Shown one piece after another: positions 10,205 to 22,189 of a stretch of DNA of 64,000 nt. The translations under genes and the position numbers were made by a program. Under the pieces are notes generated by a model, which ran no database searches, was not told the origin of the DNA, and saw only the letters and a program-made list of their open reading frames with translations. The DNA comes from Congeria kusceri (lineage: Eukaryota; Mollusca; Bivalvia; Myida; Dreissenidae). The DNA is taken from positions 18,646,980 through 18,710,979 of the forward strand of contig CM051034.1 in NCBI GenBank assembly GCA_027627225.1, given 5' to 3'. Each line of letters opens with the position of its first letter. The first letter of the stretch is position 1.

Positions 10205-13200
10205 TCCATATCCTGAGCATGATATGCATTGGCTGCACTCACATAATTTCGAATCCTGTAAAAACAACATCACGCGTTCAACAAATCTCAAAATGAATGT
10301 GAAGCATTTAAGTTTATGATATTATAATTATTTATGCATAGAACTGGAAGATTTATTTTTACAAAGTGTGAGGTTCGGCATGCTTTTAAACCGGTTTTTA
10401 GCACCAATGCTTTGCATTCACCGTTCTAAGGCGGGGTCCCAGTTTTATTCATGCCCCAGTTTTAGTCATGTTTGTGCGTTATGTTGTGTTGATTGTATTG
10501 TTCTGTATTGTATAGGTAAGTGGTCACTTGCTTCAAATAAAAGAGCAGTGGATGTTATTAAGGGTTTCTCTCTTTGTAATGTCTCTGGATGTTTCAGTAT
10601 TCTTATACTTTATTTGTATACAAGTCATGCTTTGACTCAAATGTTTCACCTTACCTGAGTACGTTTCCAAATAACGATTCACCGTACCGTATTAGTATTT
10701 TTCAGGAATCTAACACACTTAAGCTATGCATATAACCTTGACCGAAACGTTTCTTTTCTAATACTTGTCTCATGAAAGAAGCAAAGTACAGTTGAATGCA
10801 TTCAGAGTAATACCTTAAGTGGGCGTATACACTATATGTTTTGCATATCAAATGTACCTTATACGTACAACTTTGTATTGTCTCGACAGGAAAAATTAAT
10901 TAATTACTAAAGTATTGTCGTGTTATTTAAATGCGCAATAGTGTTAAGTGATAAGCAAAAGCCAACACATTTTAGTTCTTTATACAATCAAAACTATATA
11001 ATTGCAAAAATAATATAAAATGATAACTCCTTAAAATAACAATGTAATTGATATTATTACATACACACTTAATATTAAAATGAATTTAAACATAAATTTT
11101 AACATAGTCGTCTTTTATTTCAGTTAAAGTACATGTACATGCTTGCATATTTTAGAAATTCTAAATGTTGAGATTTCTATTTCATCTAAGTAATCTGATC
11201 TTTCTAAAATGGTTTTTAATTATTTACATAGAGACAACGATAACATTGCATAAACATCGACTGGCCAATTTGAAATTATATATTGAATATATTTGAACTT
11301 TTTTCGACCCATTAATAAACTGTTAAAACTAACATATTCCGTTTGGCGAATACTAATTCATTGCTTGAGGACTGTAACTTTATTTGATTTCAATTTCAAT
11401 TATCGTCACACTGGAGATGTTATTGTTAAATTTAATTTTCTTACACTAACACAACTAATATACAAGTTTCAAAATAATATTTATTAACCAAAATGTAACG
11501 TGTATCCAAGTATAGAGATAGAAGAACAGTAAATAACTAAAATCTTATCGTATATATAGTAGTCGGAGACTCCGTCAGACGTAAATAGAACATCACGTGA
11601 ATATCATACAATCTCATGTAAATAGTTCAACTGAGTCGTTGTTAACGGAGTCGTTTTTAACGGAGTAAAAATTAGGTATATTTAAAGGAGGTCAAATATG
11701 TAAACAACTCAAGTAATTTTAATAAACTGTCGATTCTATGGTAACAGATAAATCACGATAAAGTGTAAATTAAATCGATTCTAACGTGACCAGAGAACAT
11801 ATTCTGCAATTACAACTCGAACTACATTTTAAAGTTTCGGAACTACTTTTTCGAGTTGCTTTAGTGGCATATTAACAACGGAAATTGTGCGCGTTTCGTG
11901 TTAGAGTATAAGTTAATAATATGAAGAGCGTAACAAAGTTTATGACATTGAATTATGGTTTGTAATGATTGCTATTTGTTATATCATCTAGTGCTGTTGA
12001 TAACCGGTATATGCATCTTTATTGATTATATAAATAAACTATTCGAACCTTGAGGCATCGATCGCTATTGTGGAATCGTAATGACGCCTTTACAAAACAT
12101 AATGTGCAAAATAAATTGGCTTTTGAAGAAATTGTATACGAGCATCGATGTATATCTAAGAGCGGTTCTGAATTTATATACCACTAAAGCCAAATCGCAG
12201 AGGCTTGTTACATTGAATTGATCACATGTGCAATTCTCTAATATAATCTGTGTTTTTATATATAGTTCATTAATTAAATTAAACACAAGCTAATGCTTGT
12301 GACCTTTAATAATTTTACTTTCATGTGCAGGTTCTGCAATTTTGACATAATTTTTGGTCTACATCCAGCTGCTTTTTCATAGACTTTTTCAGAAGAGTTC
12401 TTCTGTAAGATTGCTAGATGTGACGCAGCTGTCTTACAAATATAGTTTATTGCAACGTATGCGTTTTTTATGCAAGTACGTGCTATATTTTTCAAGGCAT
12501 CAATTCAAATTTTTTGTTTCATTTAACTTTATCAGACTAAAGATGTGTATATTCAGTCATGGGGCAATAAACGGTAAGCTCACCTGCAATTATCGACATA
12601 ATACACGGTAAACACATGCACAATAAACAATGTTATAACGACGCATTTACGGCGTTTTTTACCATCAAATATGTCGTCTAAGTTTGTGGCGCATACTGCT
12701 TATGTCATATCTGCTATCATTACAGGGGGCTTTTTTCAGTCTGGATTTTAGATCCCAGATTAAATACAACTGTGAAATATTATAGGGCTCTTTATTCCCA
12801 TGCTGGCTTTTTAATCCATATACATTAGTTGGATGACCTTCCACTCTAATAGAAATGCAGGCACTGCAGTAGCCTAATTTTAGCTTGAATGCGGGTGGGG
12901 GGGGGGCTATATGAATACACGCTGACAGCGTAGAAAGAGTGTTGGCGACAAAAAAAGTATATACAAAAACCTGTAAATTAATAGTGCATATTTGCTAAAA
13001 GGAAATAATTGTTTGAATGAAGTACAATTTCCACATTTAAACTTTATACTATGGTTTCTTATTATTCAGTATACGACATCATAATAAACATTAATTTGTC
13101 AGTAACGCACACATATTTTTCAAGCTATTCATCTAATGCAAACGGAAGTATACATGCCAGTTAACAAGTCAGTCTGCAGCTTGCCATGCAGAATAATCGA

Positions 13201-14365
13201 TGAAGCGTAGTAGTTAGGAGCATCGATTGTTAATGATTCGTAGTAGGTCAAAAGTAGGTCATATGATGCGGGCTCTAGAATTTCCTAATTACCGTGTAAA
13301 ATTAGTATATTGCAATAATTAGTTGTCAAAATATTCAGAATAAGAATCGGTAACAAGACATAACACTTTCGCAACTAGTCACAAATAACCGTTGTAGCGC
13401 ATTAATTTAGTGATCTTATTTCAGGAAACCCAGGTGAATATTTCAGTTACATACACGTAAATATTGAAAATAGGCTCTTCATTAGTTTGACGTAACATTT
13501 TTAATAAATTGAATTTTTCTAGAAACCGTAATTGTAATAATTCACATAACATACACATTGAATTACACATGACATACTGTTAAATTATACAAAATAGCGT
13601 ATGGGTTTTATTTCATTTTGTTTCACAATAATTTTTGAATTTCGTAACGTTAAAACATTCAATTGGTCGAGTGAAACTCCACAAAATATTTGTGCAAACA
13701 TATGTCCTGTGTATAAGCTCACCCGATTCGGTGTTATTAGCTGCTACTAGTACAAAGTTAATAGATATATTAGTCCGCTACTAGCGCTAACAAAAGGAGC
13801 CTTTTCATCCTACGGTAAATTTATGTTAGTGCTACTAACACTAACAAAAGATGGTGTCGCTAACTTAAGATGTTTGTTTTGGTCTACGGTCGTCTATACC
13901 GTCAATGATTATACGGAAACGTCCGATCGATGTCGAATAAAGAAACTCTTCATTAAAAGGCAGATTGAAACTAAAAAAGTTTTCACGCGATAAAACTTGT
14001 TAAGTTAAAATATATCGCAGTTTATTACAGGTAAACGGCCGGTGTTTTGTTAAAATGTGTCGATGTTTGTTAACAGGTAAATACACAGTTATTTCTCAGC
14101 ATAATTTGTAGCCTTGGTCGTCGTTGAATTCATATATACACATTTAATTTGTAATCAGATTTTGCGAGCCTCGCCAGAACTGGAACAATTATTGTAAATT
14201 GTACAGTCGAGTATTTTTTTCATAATGGCTAAATTATTGGTAGAGTATCAAAACCTCTTCCGAGCTATACTGACCAATGCGTCACAAGCAATGTGTGTAG
14301 CATGTTTTGCTGGCGAAATGTATAATGAAATTTAATGAAAGAATAAATCTTATTCAAAACAGTTA
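10205..14365. other. AT-rich gene desert
   Basis: Apart from the diverged duplicate at 12,005-12,260, poly-G at about 12,893-12,906 and a small degenerate duplication of gctactag...ctaacaaaag at 13,778-13,845, nothing is recognisable. Open frames are short and domain-free. Confidence 0.5.
12005..12260 (+). repeat. Diverged duplicate of 0.24-0.52 kb
   Basis: This is the partner of 240-520, with the same block order and orientation but heavy divergence. Confidence 0.45.
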
Positions 14366-14369
14366 TCTC

Positions 14370-15005
14370 ATTAGGGCCCCGCTCATTTTTGTAGGGTGCC
14401 CTATAATAATAACACTGTCTGTCCATCCGTCCACATTTGTCATGGATTTCCTTCATAACTTCAAAAGAATTTAAGATAAATCTCATTATGGAGAGTGCAG
14501 TGCACAAACATCATTACTCAACACTTCAAAATTATTGAGTTATTGTCCATTGTTAATTTGTCATACTCATTTTGCCTGGAGCATTACTTTTACAACTATA
14601 AGAGGTATTAACTTGAAACTTCATAGGTGGATAGATCGCATTAAGGAAAATTGAGCACTCAAGAACCTTTACTCTGCACTTCATAATTTTGGAGTTATTG
14701 CCCTTTTTCATACTTTTGGAACGGAATATATAGAGAAAATTCCATGTAAGCACAACTCCTACAGTTTCCATAGGATTTTCTTGAAACTTGGTTTTATTGG
14801 TGAGGTAAATATGTAGTTTTACAGAAAAGGATTACAATTTTCTTCTTTATATGCAAGTTATGGCCCTTTTATTATTTCTCCTGTATAGAATATATAGGGA
14901 ACATTCCTTGTGAACTCAACTCTTCTTACATTATTCAACGGATTTTCTTGAAAAAGATTCTTCATTGTTGAGAGTAATGTGTTGTGAGTACATGTAAAGA
15001 TGGGT
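14370..15005. repeat. Degenerate long-unit repeat
   Basis: Recurring phrases (gttattg followed by cc, gattttcttgaaact, attccatgtaagcacaact and attccttgtgaactcaact) recur about every 150 bp in degenerate form. The same family continues after the 15,010-16,428 insertion, up to about 16,740. The right half carries gggcccattgtcac and the left end carries agggccccgctcat, possibly remains of one element split by that insertion. Confidence 0.5.
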
Positions 15006-15009
15006 TTTT

Positions 15010-16428
15010 AGCTCACCCGAGCACAAAGTGCTCGGTGAGCTATTGGTATAGGGGACCTCTCCGGCGTGGTCTATCGTCCGTCGTCCGAATGCTGTCAACA
15101 ATTTGGACCGTTATCGCGATAAAGACAACATTTTTTATTCAATCTTGACCTATTTTATACAGTTTGTGTATGACCATAAAATCTTGGATGGGCTTGTTAT
15201 TGGGTCAGATCACACCAGAAACACCAGAGTTGTTGCCCCTTTTTCATGCAAAAATGCCCTTTTCCAACGTATAGACTTTATTTTCCATCCAATCTAACCA
15301 AACTTTCACAGACCATCAGATCTCAGCAGACGCCAAAAAAGGGCCAGATTGTGTTTCAAGCACCAGAGTTATCGCCATATTATTAAAAAATATACACAAA
15401 ATGGACATTATTCAGGATAGAGACTTCATTTTTGATCCAATCTTCACCAATCTTGAACAGTTTGTCTATAACCATGATATTACAGTTATAGTCAAATAAA
15501 AGAAAGATCGGACCAGAAACACCAGAGGTATTGCCCTTTGTGAAAAAAATATGCAGAAATCGACATTATGCAGGATAGAAACTTAATTTTTCATCCAATC
15601 TTCATCAATCTTGCACAGTTTGTCTATGACCATACAATTAAAAGTGAAGTCGAATGTAAGCAAGATCGGACTAGAAACACCAGAGTTATTGCCCTTTGTG
15701 ATTTTATTTTTATAAAAATGGACATTATTCTGTATAGAGACTTCATTTTTCATCCAATCTTCACCAATTGTGTACAGTTTGTCTATGAACGTAAGACTAC
15801 AGACGAAGTCAAATAAAAGTATGATCAGGCCTGAAATACCAGAGTTATTGCCCCTTTTGTTTGGAAAAAAACATCAACAAGTTATCAATGATTGGCTTGT
15901 ACACACGATTTTTGATTCAATGTCGATCAAACTTGCACAGTTGGCACATGAGCATAAAAATTGATTAATACAATTTGATTTCCAAAAGTTGCATGCAGTT
16001 ATTTGTACACGCAACATTGATGTCTTCAGAGCCTGCATTAATATAATTTATCATCATTAGACAGACAATTATCAAAGAAAAACCAAACTTGACCTTATAG
16101 CACATCCATCGCAATTATCGCATTACAACTAGTTCTCCAAAACTGTTTAAGAAAAAGACATCAAAATCTACTGTTTCTGCATTTTCCAGAATTGTCAATG
16201 AATTAATGAAAATGAGTCATGTAAGAATATCGAGAAAAATGATTTGAGAACCATTAGCAAAAAAAACGCACATCCATTACCGAACTCGTACTTTAGTTAG
16301 CCCATTGCACTAACCGATGTTTTAAATCAAAATTAAATCCTATCTCCCTCTGCGTATTGTTCAGATACCTTATTTTTCAAACCAGTATGGTCTTCATCTG
16401 TACCAGTTCTCAGGTGAGCGCTTTGTGC
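15010..16428 (+). mobile_element. Composite element with 158-bp tandem core
   Basis: The element starts with a strong hairpin: gctcacccgagcac, then aaa, then gtgctcggtgagc. It ends near 16,410-16,428 with ctcaggtgagcgctttgtg, the inverse of the start. The core at about 15,095-15,870 has about five degenerate units. The phrase gacattat(t/g)c(a/t)g(g/t)atag recurs at 15,404, 15,562 and 15,721, a period of 158-159 bp. Known mollusc pearl elements (non-autonomous, Helitron-like) have flanks around about 160-bp core repeats. I infer a relative of these, without alignment. The open frames here are repeat-derived. Confidence 0.6.
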
Positions 16429-16429
16429 C

Positions 16430-16740
16430 GTCATGTCCCTCTTGTTCAATTTTTCTCCTCCATAAGGAAGTTATGGTCCTTTCATTGTTTTTCTCTGTGG
16501 GATACCCATACATAGGGAAAATGCCTTGTGAACGCAACTGCTCCTCTGGATTTTCTTGAAACTTGTCTTTATTGTTATAGGTGGCATGTGACGTAAGTTA
16601 TGCTTAAAGATGGGGTTTTCAAATTATTTTTTTTTAAATACTGTACATAAATTTTCATTTCCTGGCTGCCACCTTCAAACATCATTCGGGGCCCATTGTC
16701 ACTCCTGTGACAAATTTCTTAGTCTAGACAAAATAATGAT
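16430..16740. repeat. Continuation of the 14.37-kb repeat
   Basis: Phrases such as aggaagttatggtcctttc and gaaaatgccttgtgaacgca parallel those at 14,850-14,930. The 15,010-16,428 element appears to have inserted into a pre-existing repeat of another family. Confidence 0.5.
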
Positions 16741-16744
16741 TGGT

Positions 16745-17655
16745 TTTATGAACAGGTATTTGATAGTTATTAAAAATGCATTTTAATTTTTAATATAACA
16801 TATTGTTGCATGTAACCCATGGATTTATAGTGAGGCATTGGTCAATATATCATTATTAATATACGGGTAACTGCGGTTAAACAAATGTCTTCTGTGGATA
16901 TGATAATTTGTAAAAAATAATAGACTAATATACTCGGCATCGGTATTCTCGCTCAATTTTCGCTGTAATTGTTTATCTTCGGATTTTCATGCTTAAGTGT
17001 CAACATCTAACATATTTTGGGGTTTCTTTAAGAAATAATAAGTTATAAATTAATGCAATCGAATTTAAATAAGTAATATGATTTGAAAACATAAATATAA
17101 ATAACTTTCGTATCAGCTTGCAGCTATCGGTAGACATTAGGGGGTCAATGTCTACACTTTTGTCTGCTTGAGTAAATATAAATGAAGACTCAAATTATTG
17201 TTTTGTTATATTTGTTAAAGGTTAAAATCCAACAATTTAAAGCGTATTTGTGTTTGTTTATACACTAACAGCAAACTTATTTCAACACAAAAGTTTTACC
17301 GCGAGATTACCGATGACGTAGTTTTTCAAGATGGCTGCATGGTGCATTGAAAAACAGACTAATTTAAGAACGAATACTTTACTTTTAAACACAATTTCCA
17401 GTTGTTATTTTCGTGAAAAGGTTCAATTTATAGCATGTTATTGAAAGAAAATGTTTTGTTAGTTGTTTTTTGCTCCAACTATTTTCTTAACGGTTAGGTA
17501 CCGCGAGAATACAGATGAACAGTATACAAATTTGAAAAATAAGAACCTTAAAAAATAAACATAATAACCCATGCAAATCTGTTTGGGCCCATGCATCTAT
17601 GACTTTTACAGGAAAAATGTATCATTTTGTTCAGTTGATTTTTTCTGGATTTATT
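16745..17655. other. AT-rich DNA, nothing recognised
   Basis: No repeat boundary, exon or RNA gene was identified. Confidence 0.5.
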
Positions 17656-17665
17656 TCCAGCTACA

Positions 17666-17753
17666 CAAAGAGTCAAAGACTGCACAGAAGGGCCATCTTT
17701 TCAGACTTTCAGACATTAACGTATCTATACACATATTGATTTTATTTCAAAGG
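17666..17753 (+). CDS. Possible internal exon, unknown protein
   Basis: A strong pyrimidine tract and acceptor (ctggatttatttccag) precede an open stretch that ends at a good donor (caaag|gtaatt). One frame is open throughout and reads LHKESKTAQKGHLFRLSD before a hydrophobic end. No family is recognised and no neighbouring exon could be chained to it. Splice signals and an open frame of about 30 codons can co-occur by chance in AT-rich DNA, so this is tentative. Confidence 0.25.
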
Positions 17754-18036
17754 TAATTATTATGTAACAGTATCATGGGATGAACAGTATCTTGAGAATA
17801 AGGGATACATGTAACTGAAACCACTACACATTTCATAATTGTTTTAAAAAATAAATATGTTTATTATTCTTTATACAACAATCTGTCATCAAGCCATGAG
17901 AATTTGATTAAAGTTTTAATAATTTTAGAAATGTGAATGAACAAAAACATATAATATCATATAGGTATATATTTGTTGCCCTGGTTTCAGGAGTCTGGAC
18001 TGTAGCATCCTGTTTTCCCTCTTGTTGGGCCTGGCA

Positions 18037-18253
18037 ATATAATTTAGGGCTGCTGCGAGTAACTGAGCACTCGGATACTCACGATCGCGGGCTCGGAATT
18101 GAGTACTGATACTCATCATTTCCAAGATCGTTTCATTGTGATCTTGTATCACAACTTTTAACTGCTGATTCGTGGTTCTATCTGTGAATTGTAAGCCCCG
18201 ACGTTGTGTATCTGATCTTCGCTTACCCAACGATCCACAGCCCTAATGTAATT
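18037..18253. mobile_element. 201-bp hAT MITE with 8-bp TSD
   Basis: The element (18,045-18,245) begins tagggctg and ends cagcccta, an 8-bp perfect terminal inverted repeat. It is flanked by atataatt (18,037-18,044) and atgtaatt (18,246-18,253), seven of eight matching, the size expected of a hAT target duplication. It has no coding capacity. A 101-codon minus-strand open frame overlapping it (17,925-18,230) runs through the element and is rejected as a gene. Confidence 0.75.
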
Positions 18254-18275
18254 TTCTGACAAGGCTTTGATCCTT

Positions 18276-18479
18276 TCACCAATTATTAAGTTCTTGGGTG
18301 TTACTCCATATACATTGTATTCCCTTATATAAGTACTTTAACTGGTTTATTAATCCCTGGCTATATGGATCAAGAATTTGATTGGCTGGGACAAAATTAT
18401 TGTTTCTTTCAGGAAAAATGAACACAGGGTAATCTGGGCAACCTGAGAATCCAGGGCAAACAGGTTTAGAGGTATACAT
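18276..18479 (-). CDS. Possible coding fragment, unknown
   Basis: A 67-codon minus-strand frame has soluble-protein-like composition (for example FVPANQILDPYSQGLINQL) and an acceptor-like tract (gttt...ttctcag) inside it. Another frame over the same bases is also open, so the frame is uncertain. It might be a downstream exon of the gene suggested by the exons at 20,087 and 22,012, but phases do not settle it. Confidence 0.25.
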   Translation of the reverse strand: MYTSKPVCPGFSGCPDYPVFIFPERNNNFVPANQILDPYSQGLINQLKYLYKGIQCIWSNTQELNNW

Positions 18480-18989
18480 AAGTTCACACCAATATTATTG
18501 ACATCTTTAGAGGGACTATCAATTCCCCATTTAACTCTGTATTTAAAAAAACAACACTTGCAAACTATGTTTATACAAGAAAGGTGTCAAACATACACAA
18601 CTTAAATGATATTGGTTTGGTTTTTTAGACTGGGGCAATAGCCGGAGTCTTAAGTGTAACCGCAAATTGAAATCACATGTCGCTTTTGACATGGCAATTC
18701 CACAGTGACCTCCCCAGCTTCTCAGCTTTCAATATCGTGGAACAGGGGACATTACTGAATCAGAACTGCGAAACAATTCCTTGCTATCAGTGGATTGGTC
18801 CACTAAATAACTCCAAATACATTAATTCAGAGATTGCTATGGATAGATGACAAGGAATAGATCCTATTTAATCCATTGCTAACAATCAATATATCCTTTT
18901 ATGCCAAATTAACAAGTACATAACCTATAATGCCAATTTGATATGTTACCTTGTGTGTGTTTACAAAGTTTATAATTTATAACTTTTCG

Positions 18990-19975
18990 TGACCTTTCGT
19001 GAAAAGTAACAAATGTGGTCTGTTTTTTGTGTCGATCAATAATTTTGTCATTTCTAGATGCATTTTGAAATTACTTGGTAGAAATTTTCACCATCATGAG
19101 ACGCTGTTTCATGCGCAAGACCTAGGTCCGTACCTCCAAAGTCAGTGGCCAGAGGTAAAAATGGGGTCTTTTTTTGTGTCCGGTCAACAACTCTGTCATT
19201 TCCGGATGGATTGTGAAATTACTTCTCAGAAACGTTCTCTATCATGAGACGATATGTCGCATGCAACATGCTGGTCCAGACATCCAATATCAAGGTCACA
19301 CTTAGAGGTCAAAGTCAAAAATGGGTCTGGTTTTCGTGTCTGGTCAATTTTTTTGCCATTTCTGTGTTGATTATAAAATAACTTGGTAGTTAACCATCAT
19401 AAGGCGATGTGTTGTGCGCAAGACCCAGGTCTGTACCTTCAAGGTCAAGGTCACACTTAGAGGTCAAAGGTCAAAAAATGGGATCTTGTTCGTGTCCGGT
19501 CAATAACTCTATCATTTGTTTATGGATTTTGAAATAATTTGGTAGAAATATTCACCACCATGAGACAATGTTTCATGCGCAAGACCTAGGTCCATACCTC
19601 CCAGGTTAAGGTCACACTTGAAGGTCAAAGGTTAAAAATGGGGTCTGTTTTTCATGTCCAGTCAATAACTCTGTCATTTCAGGATGGATTGTGAAATTAC
19701 TTTGCAGAAATGTTCATTATCATGAGACTACGTGTCGCACGCAACATGCAGTCCCTACATTCAAGGTCAAGGTCACACTTAGAGGTCAAATGTCAAATAT
19801 GGGGTCTGTTTTTTGTGTCTGGTCATTAACTCTGTCATTTATGCATGGACTTTGAAATTACTTGGTAGATATGTTCACAATCATGAGACGATGTGTCACG
19901 CACGAGACCATAACCCATGTATGTGACCAGTTCCAATCAGTGGGGCTTTGGTGTCCTATGGACACATTTCTAGTT
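18990..19975 (+). repeat. About 160-bp tandem array, nuclear-receptor-like motifs
   Basis: Six degenerate units of about 147-164 bp share, in order: a GGTCAAGGTCACACTTAGAG block, ggtcaaaggtcaaaaatgg, gtcaataactctgtcatt, gaaattacttggtagaaatg and catgagacgatgt. Unit starts fall near 19,034, 19,181, 19,341, 19,500, 19,660 and 19,824. The array ends with ccaatcagtggggctttgg and gtgtcctatggacac. One open frame at 18,999-19,247 is repeat-derived. Confidence 0.85.
19461..19473 (+). promoter_or_regulatory. Perfect DR1 motif inside repeat unit
   Basis: The 13 bases aggtcaaaggtca are a direct repeat of AGGTCA with one spacer base. This is the canonical DR1 site of RXR heterodimers, HNF4 and PPAR-type receptors. 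An extended half-site tcaaggtca (19,445-19,453), the ERR/SF-1 type, precedes it. The motif match is seen directly; receptor binding is inference. Confidence 0.4.
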
Positions 19976-20086
19976 TTAGTTTAAGACTGTTGTTATAACT
20001 ATATTCCTTTATTCTATAGTGTATTTCATTTTATTTTGATAAAATAAACATACAATATAATCATACATGTACATTTTAATGCTTAC

Positions 20087-20214
20087 CGATGACAGGAGCA
20101 CATAGTTACCGCTTTGTTTGACCGTCCGAATGCTAATACAACCGCCATTCAGTTTGTCAGGTGTCAAATGCTCTTCCCTAAATATTTTATCAATCATACT
20201 CAATGTCCTTCTGT
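20087..20214 (-). CDS. Candidate internal exon, unknown protein
   Basis: Read on the minus strand, a 128-nt open segment lies between an acceptor (atgcag|) and a strong donor (tcatcg|gtaagc). The peptide includes MIDKIFREEHLTPDKLNGG and then a basic, polar stretch. It enters in phase 1 and leaves in phase 0. The upstream candidate exon at 22,012-22,078 leaves in phase 1, so the two chain without a frame break. The acceptor lacks a good pyrimidine tract, which is the main weakness. No family recognised. Confidence 0.45.
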
Positions 20215-20339
20215 CTGCATTTCCATCATTCTATCAGTATTCATTTCTGCAGGAGATTTCAGGAACTACTAACTCGAATTCAATCAAATTTTATATTCCT
20301 ACCAAGACTTGAAAAGGAAATGCACATATTTGTAAGGAT

Positions 20340-20780
20340 TGTTATGGTCTGAGCATTTTTCTGGGACTTATTGCCCTCTGATTATAAATTGAATTTTTGC
20401 TTGTCCACTTGGCCATGGATGGAATGAATTAAAATGTTTGCGGCAATAAAACGGTATGAATCGCTCATGATTTAGGTCCCTAGGTCAAACGTCAAGGTCA
20501 CAGCCAGAGGTCAAATTTCAAAATTGGCACTTAGCTTGTCCGTGCTTTAATTTGCTATGGATTTAAATACTGCTTGTCACAAATTATAACCTATTATTTA
20601 AGACAGCGTGAAGCGCACATAAACTAGTCCAAAGGTCAAGGTCACACTTAGAGGTCAAAAGTTGAACTTGTTTTTAGCTGCTCTAGACTTTAACTTGGCC
20701 ATGCATTGATACAGGGATATCCAAATTACTTGGCACAAATGTTTAGAATGCTATTGACTTTTTGAACACTACTTTTTTAA
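20340..20780 (+). repeat. Fragments of the GGTCAAGGTCA repeat family
   Basis: Blocks such as ctaggtcaaacgtcaaggtc (about 20,470) and aaggtcaaggtcacacttag (about 20,635), with intervening gcttgtccgtgcttt-type text, show degraded units of the 18,990 family in the same orientation. Confidence 0.6.
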
Positions 20781-20789
20781 CCCTACTTG

Positions 20790-21110
20790 ACATATATATT
20801 CGAATCTGACCCATGTTCCATCAAGGTAATCAATTTGACAAACTATATTAGTAGAAAATTGAAGATTTTCATAGTAGTTTTTCAAACCGCATGGATCATA
20901 TTCAAACTTGACCAAGATCTGTACCAGATCTTATTAAATGTGTGGATCCTACTGTTAACAATATTCAACATCGTTATTCAGTTTGGCAAGCCAGGCAAAC
21001 CATATTGGAACTTGGTTAAGATTTCATTGATCTGCCTTGAACACAGATGGCCTGTATTTTACTTGAACCTATATTTCATAGAGGACAACAATCTGACCAA
21101 GTTTTAAAAT
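20790..21110 (+). repeat. Short-period degenerate repeat
   Basis: Phrases of the type catggatcatattcaaactt, gaccaagatct and tattggaacttggtt recur roughly every 60-70 bp. The 106-codon open frame across it shows the same periodicity and no domain, so I treat it as repeat-derived. Confidence 0.4.
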
Positions 21111-21359
21111 GGTCCAATGAAAAATTAAATTTGTAGCGTGTACAAAAATTACTATATGTTACCTAGTGCTGTAGGCTAACTTTTCAACCAACATGATCCA
21201 TATTCAAATTTCATTGGAGATCATCAAACTGATAAAGTTTCAATCTTTCAGAAAACTAGATGCCTGTTTGCAACATGTCACGCCCATTGTCAAGAAAATG
21301 GTGAACATTTGTGCAAAACTATGTCAACTCAACTCACAAATGAAATACTTCTGGTAAAG

Positions 21360-21730
21360 ACAGACTGTATTATACCCATATTCGACCTTTGACCTCTAAG
21401 TGTGACCTTGACCTTTCATCTAGGGACACAGGGGTATGCCACACACCGTCTCCAAATGGTTCACAGTTGTGGCAAGTTATTTAAAAATTTGCTGATGGAT
21501 GATGAATTAACAGTCCGCACAAGCTGTATTATGACCATATTTGAACTTTGACCTCTAAGTGTGGCCTTGACCTTTGAGCTAGGTACACATGTAATGCCGT
21601 GGTGAACATGTATGGCAATATATTTTAATATTTTAAAATCCCGATGAATGATGAACTAAAAGTCTGGACATTATCAGAAGGAAGCGCGCACGGACAGATG
21701 CGCTCATGCACATACACCAAAACGCCATTG
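21360..21730 (-). repeat. GGTCAAGGTCA family, inverted copies
   Basis: Two units about 165 bp apart contain tttgacctctaagtgtgacc and ttgacctttcatctagg at about 21,389, and tttgacctctaagtgtggcc and ttgacctttgagctagg at about 21,547. This is the reverse orientation of the 18,990 array. Confidence 0.7.
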
Positions 21731-22011
21731 TGAAAACTAAGTTGAACTGACCACAAGCGGGCTGAAGAAAAATAAAGCTAATAGAGTGTGAAAGCTACAA
21801 AAAGTCAGTATTAACTGACTGATTTTAATTTAGGCTGGTTTTGTAAACACATTTAAGAGATGTTTGTATGTAATGAGTTAAGACCATTACTAACAGTGTT
21901 CACATGCATTGTTCATTAACACTTTTTTCAAACACAGTGATGGGGAGTTGGTGTTGGGTATTTATTATTATATATTCATTTGTTTAAATGTGTGTTCTTC
22001 TAAATCATTAC

Positions 22012-22078
22012 CATATTTCCAAATAACCAGCCTAAAGCCATTCTCCGACACATAGTCTTGTACCAGCGAATTGTCATC
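22012..22078 (-). CDS. Candidate internal exon, unknown protein
   Basis: A strong minus-strand acceptor (gctatgttgttttcag|) and a good donor (aatatg|gtaatg) bound a 67-nt open segment reading DDNSLVQDYVSENGFRLV and then IWKY. It enters in phase 0 and leaves in phase 1, matching the phase needed by the exon at 20,087-20,214. The splice signals are among the best outside the EGF gene. The protein family is not recognised and no first or last exon was located. Confidence 0.5.
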
Positions 22079-22189
22079 CTGAAAACAACATAGCATTGTA
22101 TTTATCAGGTATTGTATATATTTTATTTCTAGTCTACTCAGTTTTCTTTATTGAACAATAATTATAATATCAACAGAATATCAAAAGAA

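Noticed and set aside
17925..18230. A 101-codon minus-strand frame of protein-like composition
   Set aside because: It runs across the 201-bp hAT MITE and its flanks. The element's ends and target duplication explain the sequence better.
20787..21107. A 106-codon protein
   Set aside because: The peptide has an internal periodicity that mirrors a DNA repeat and no domain.
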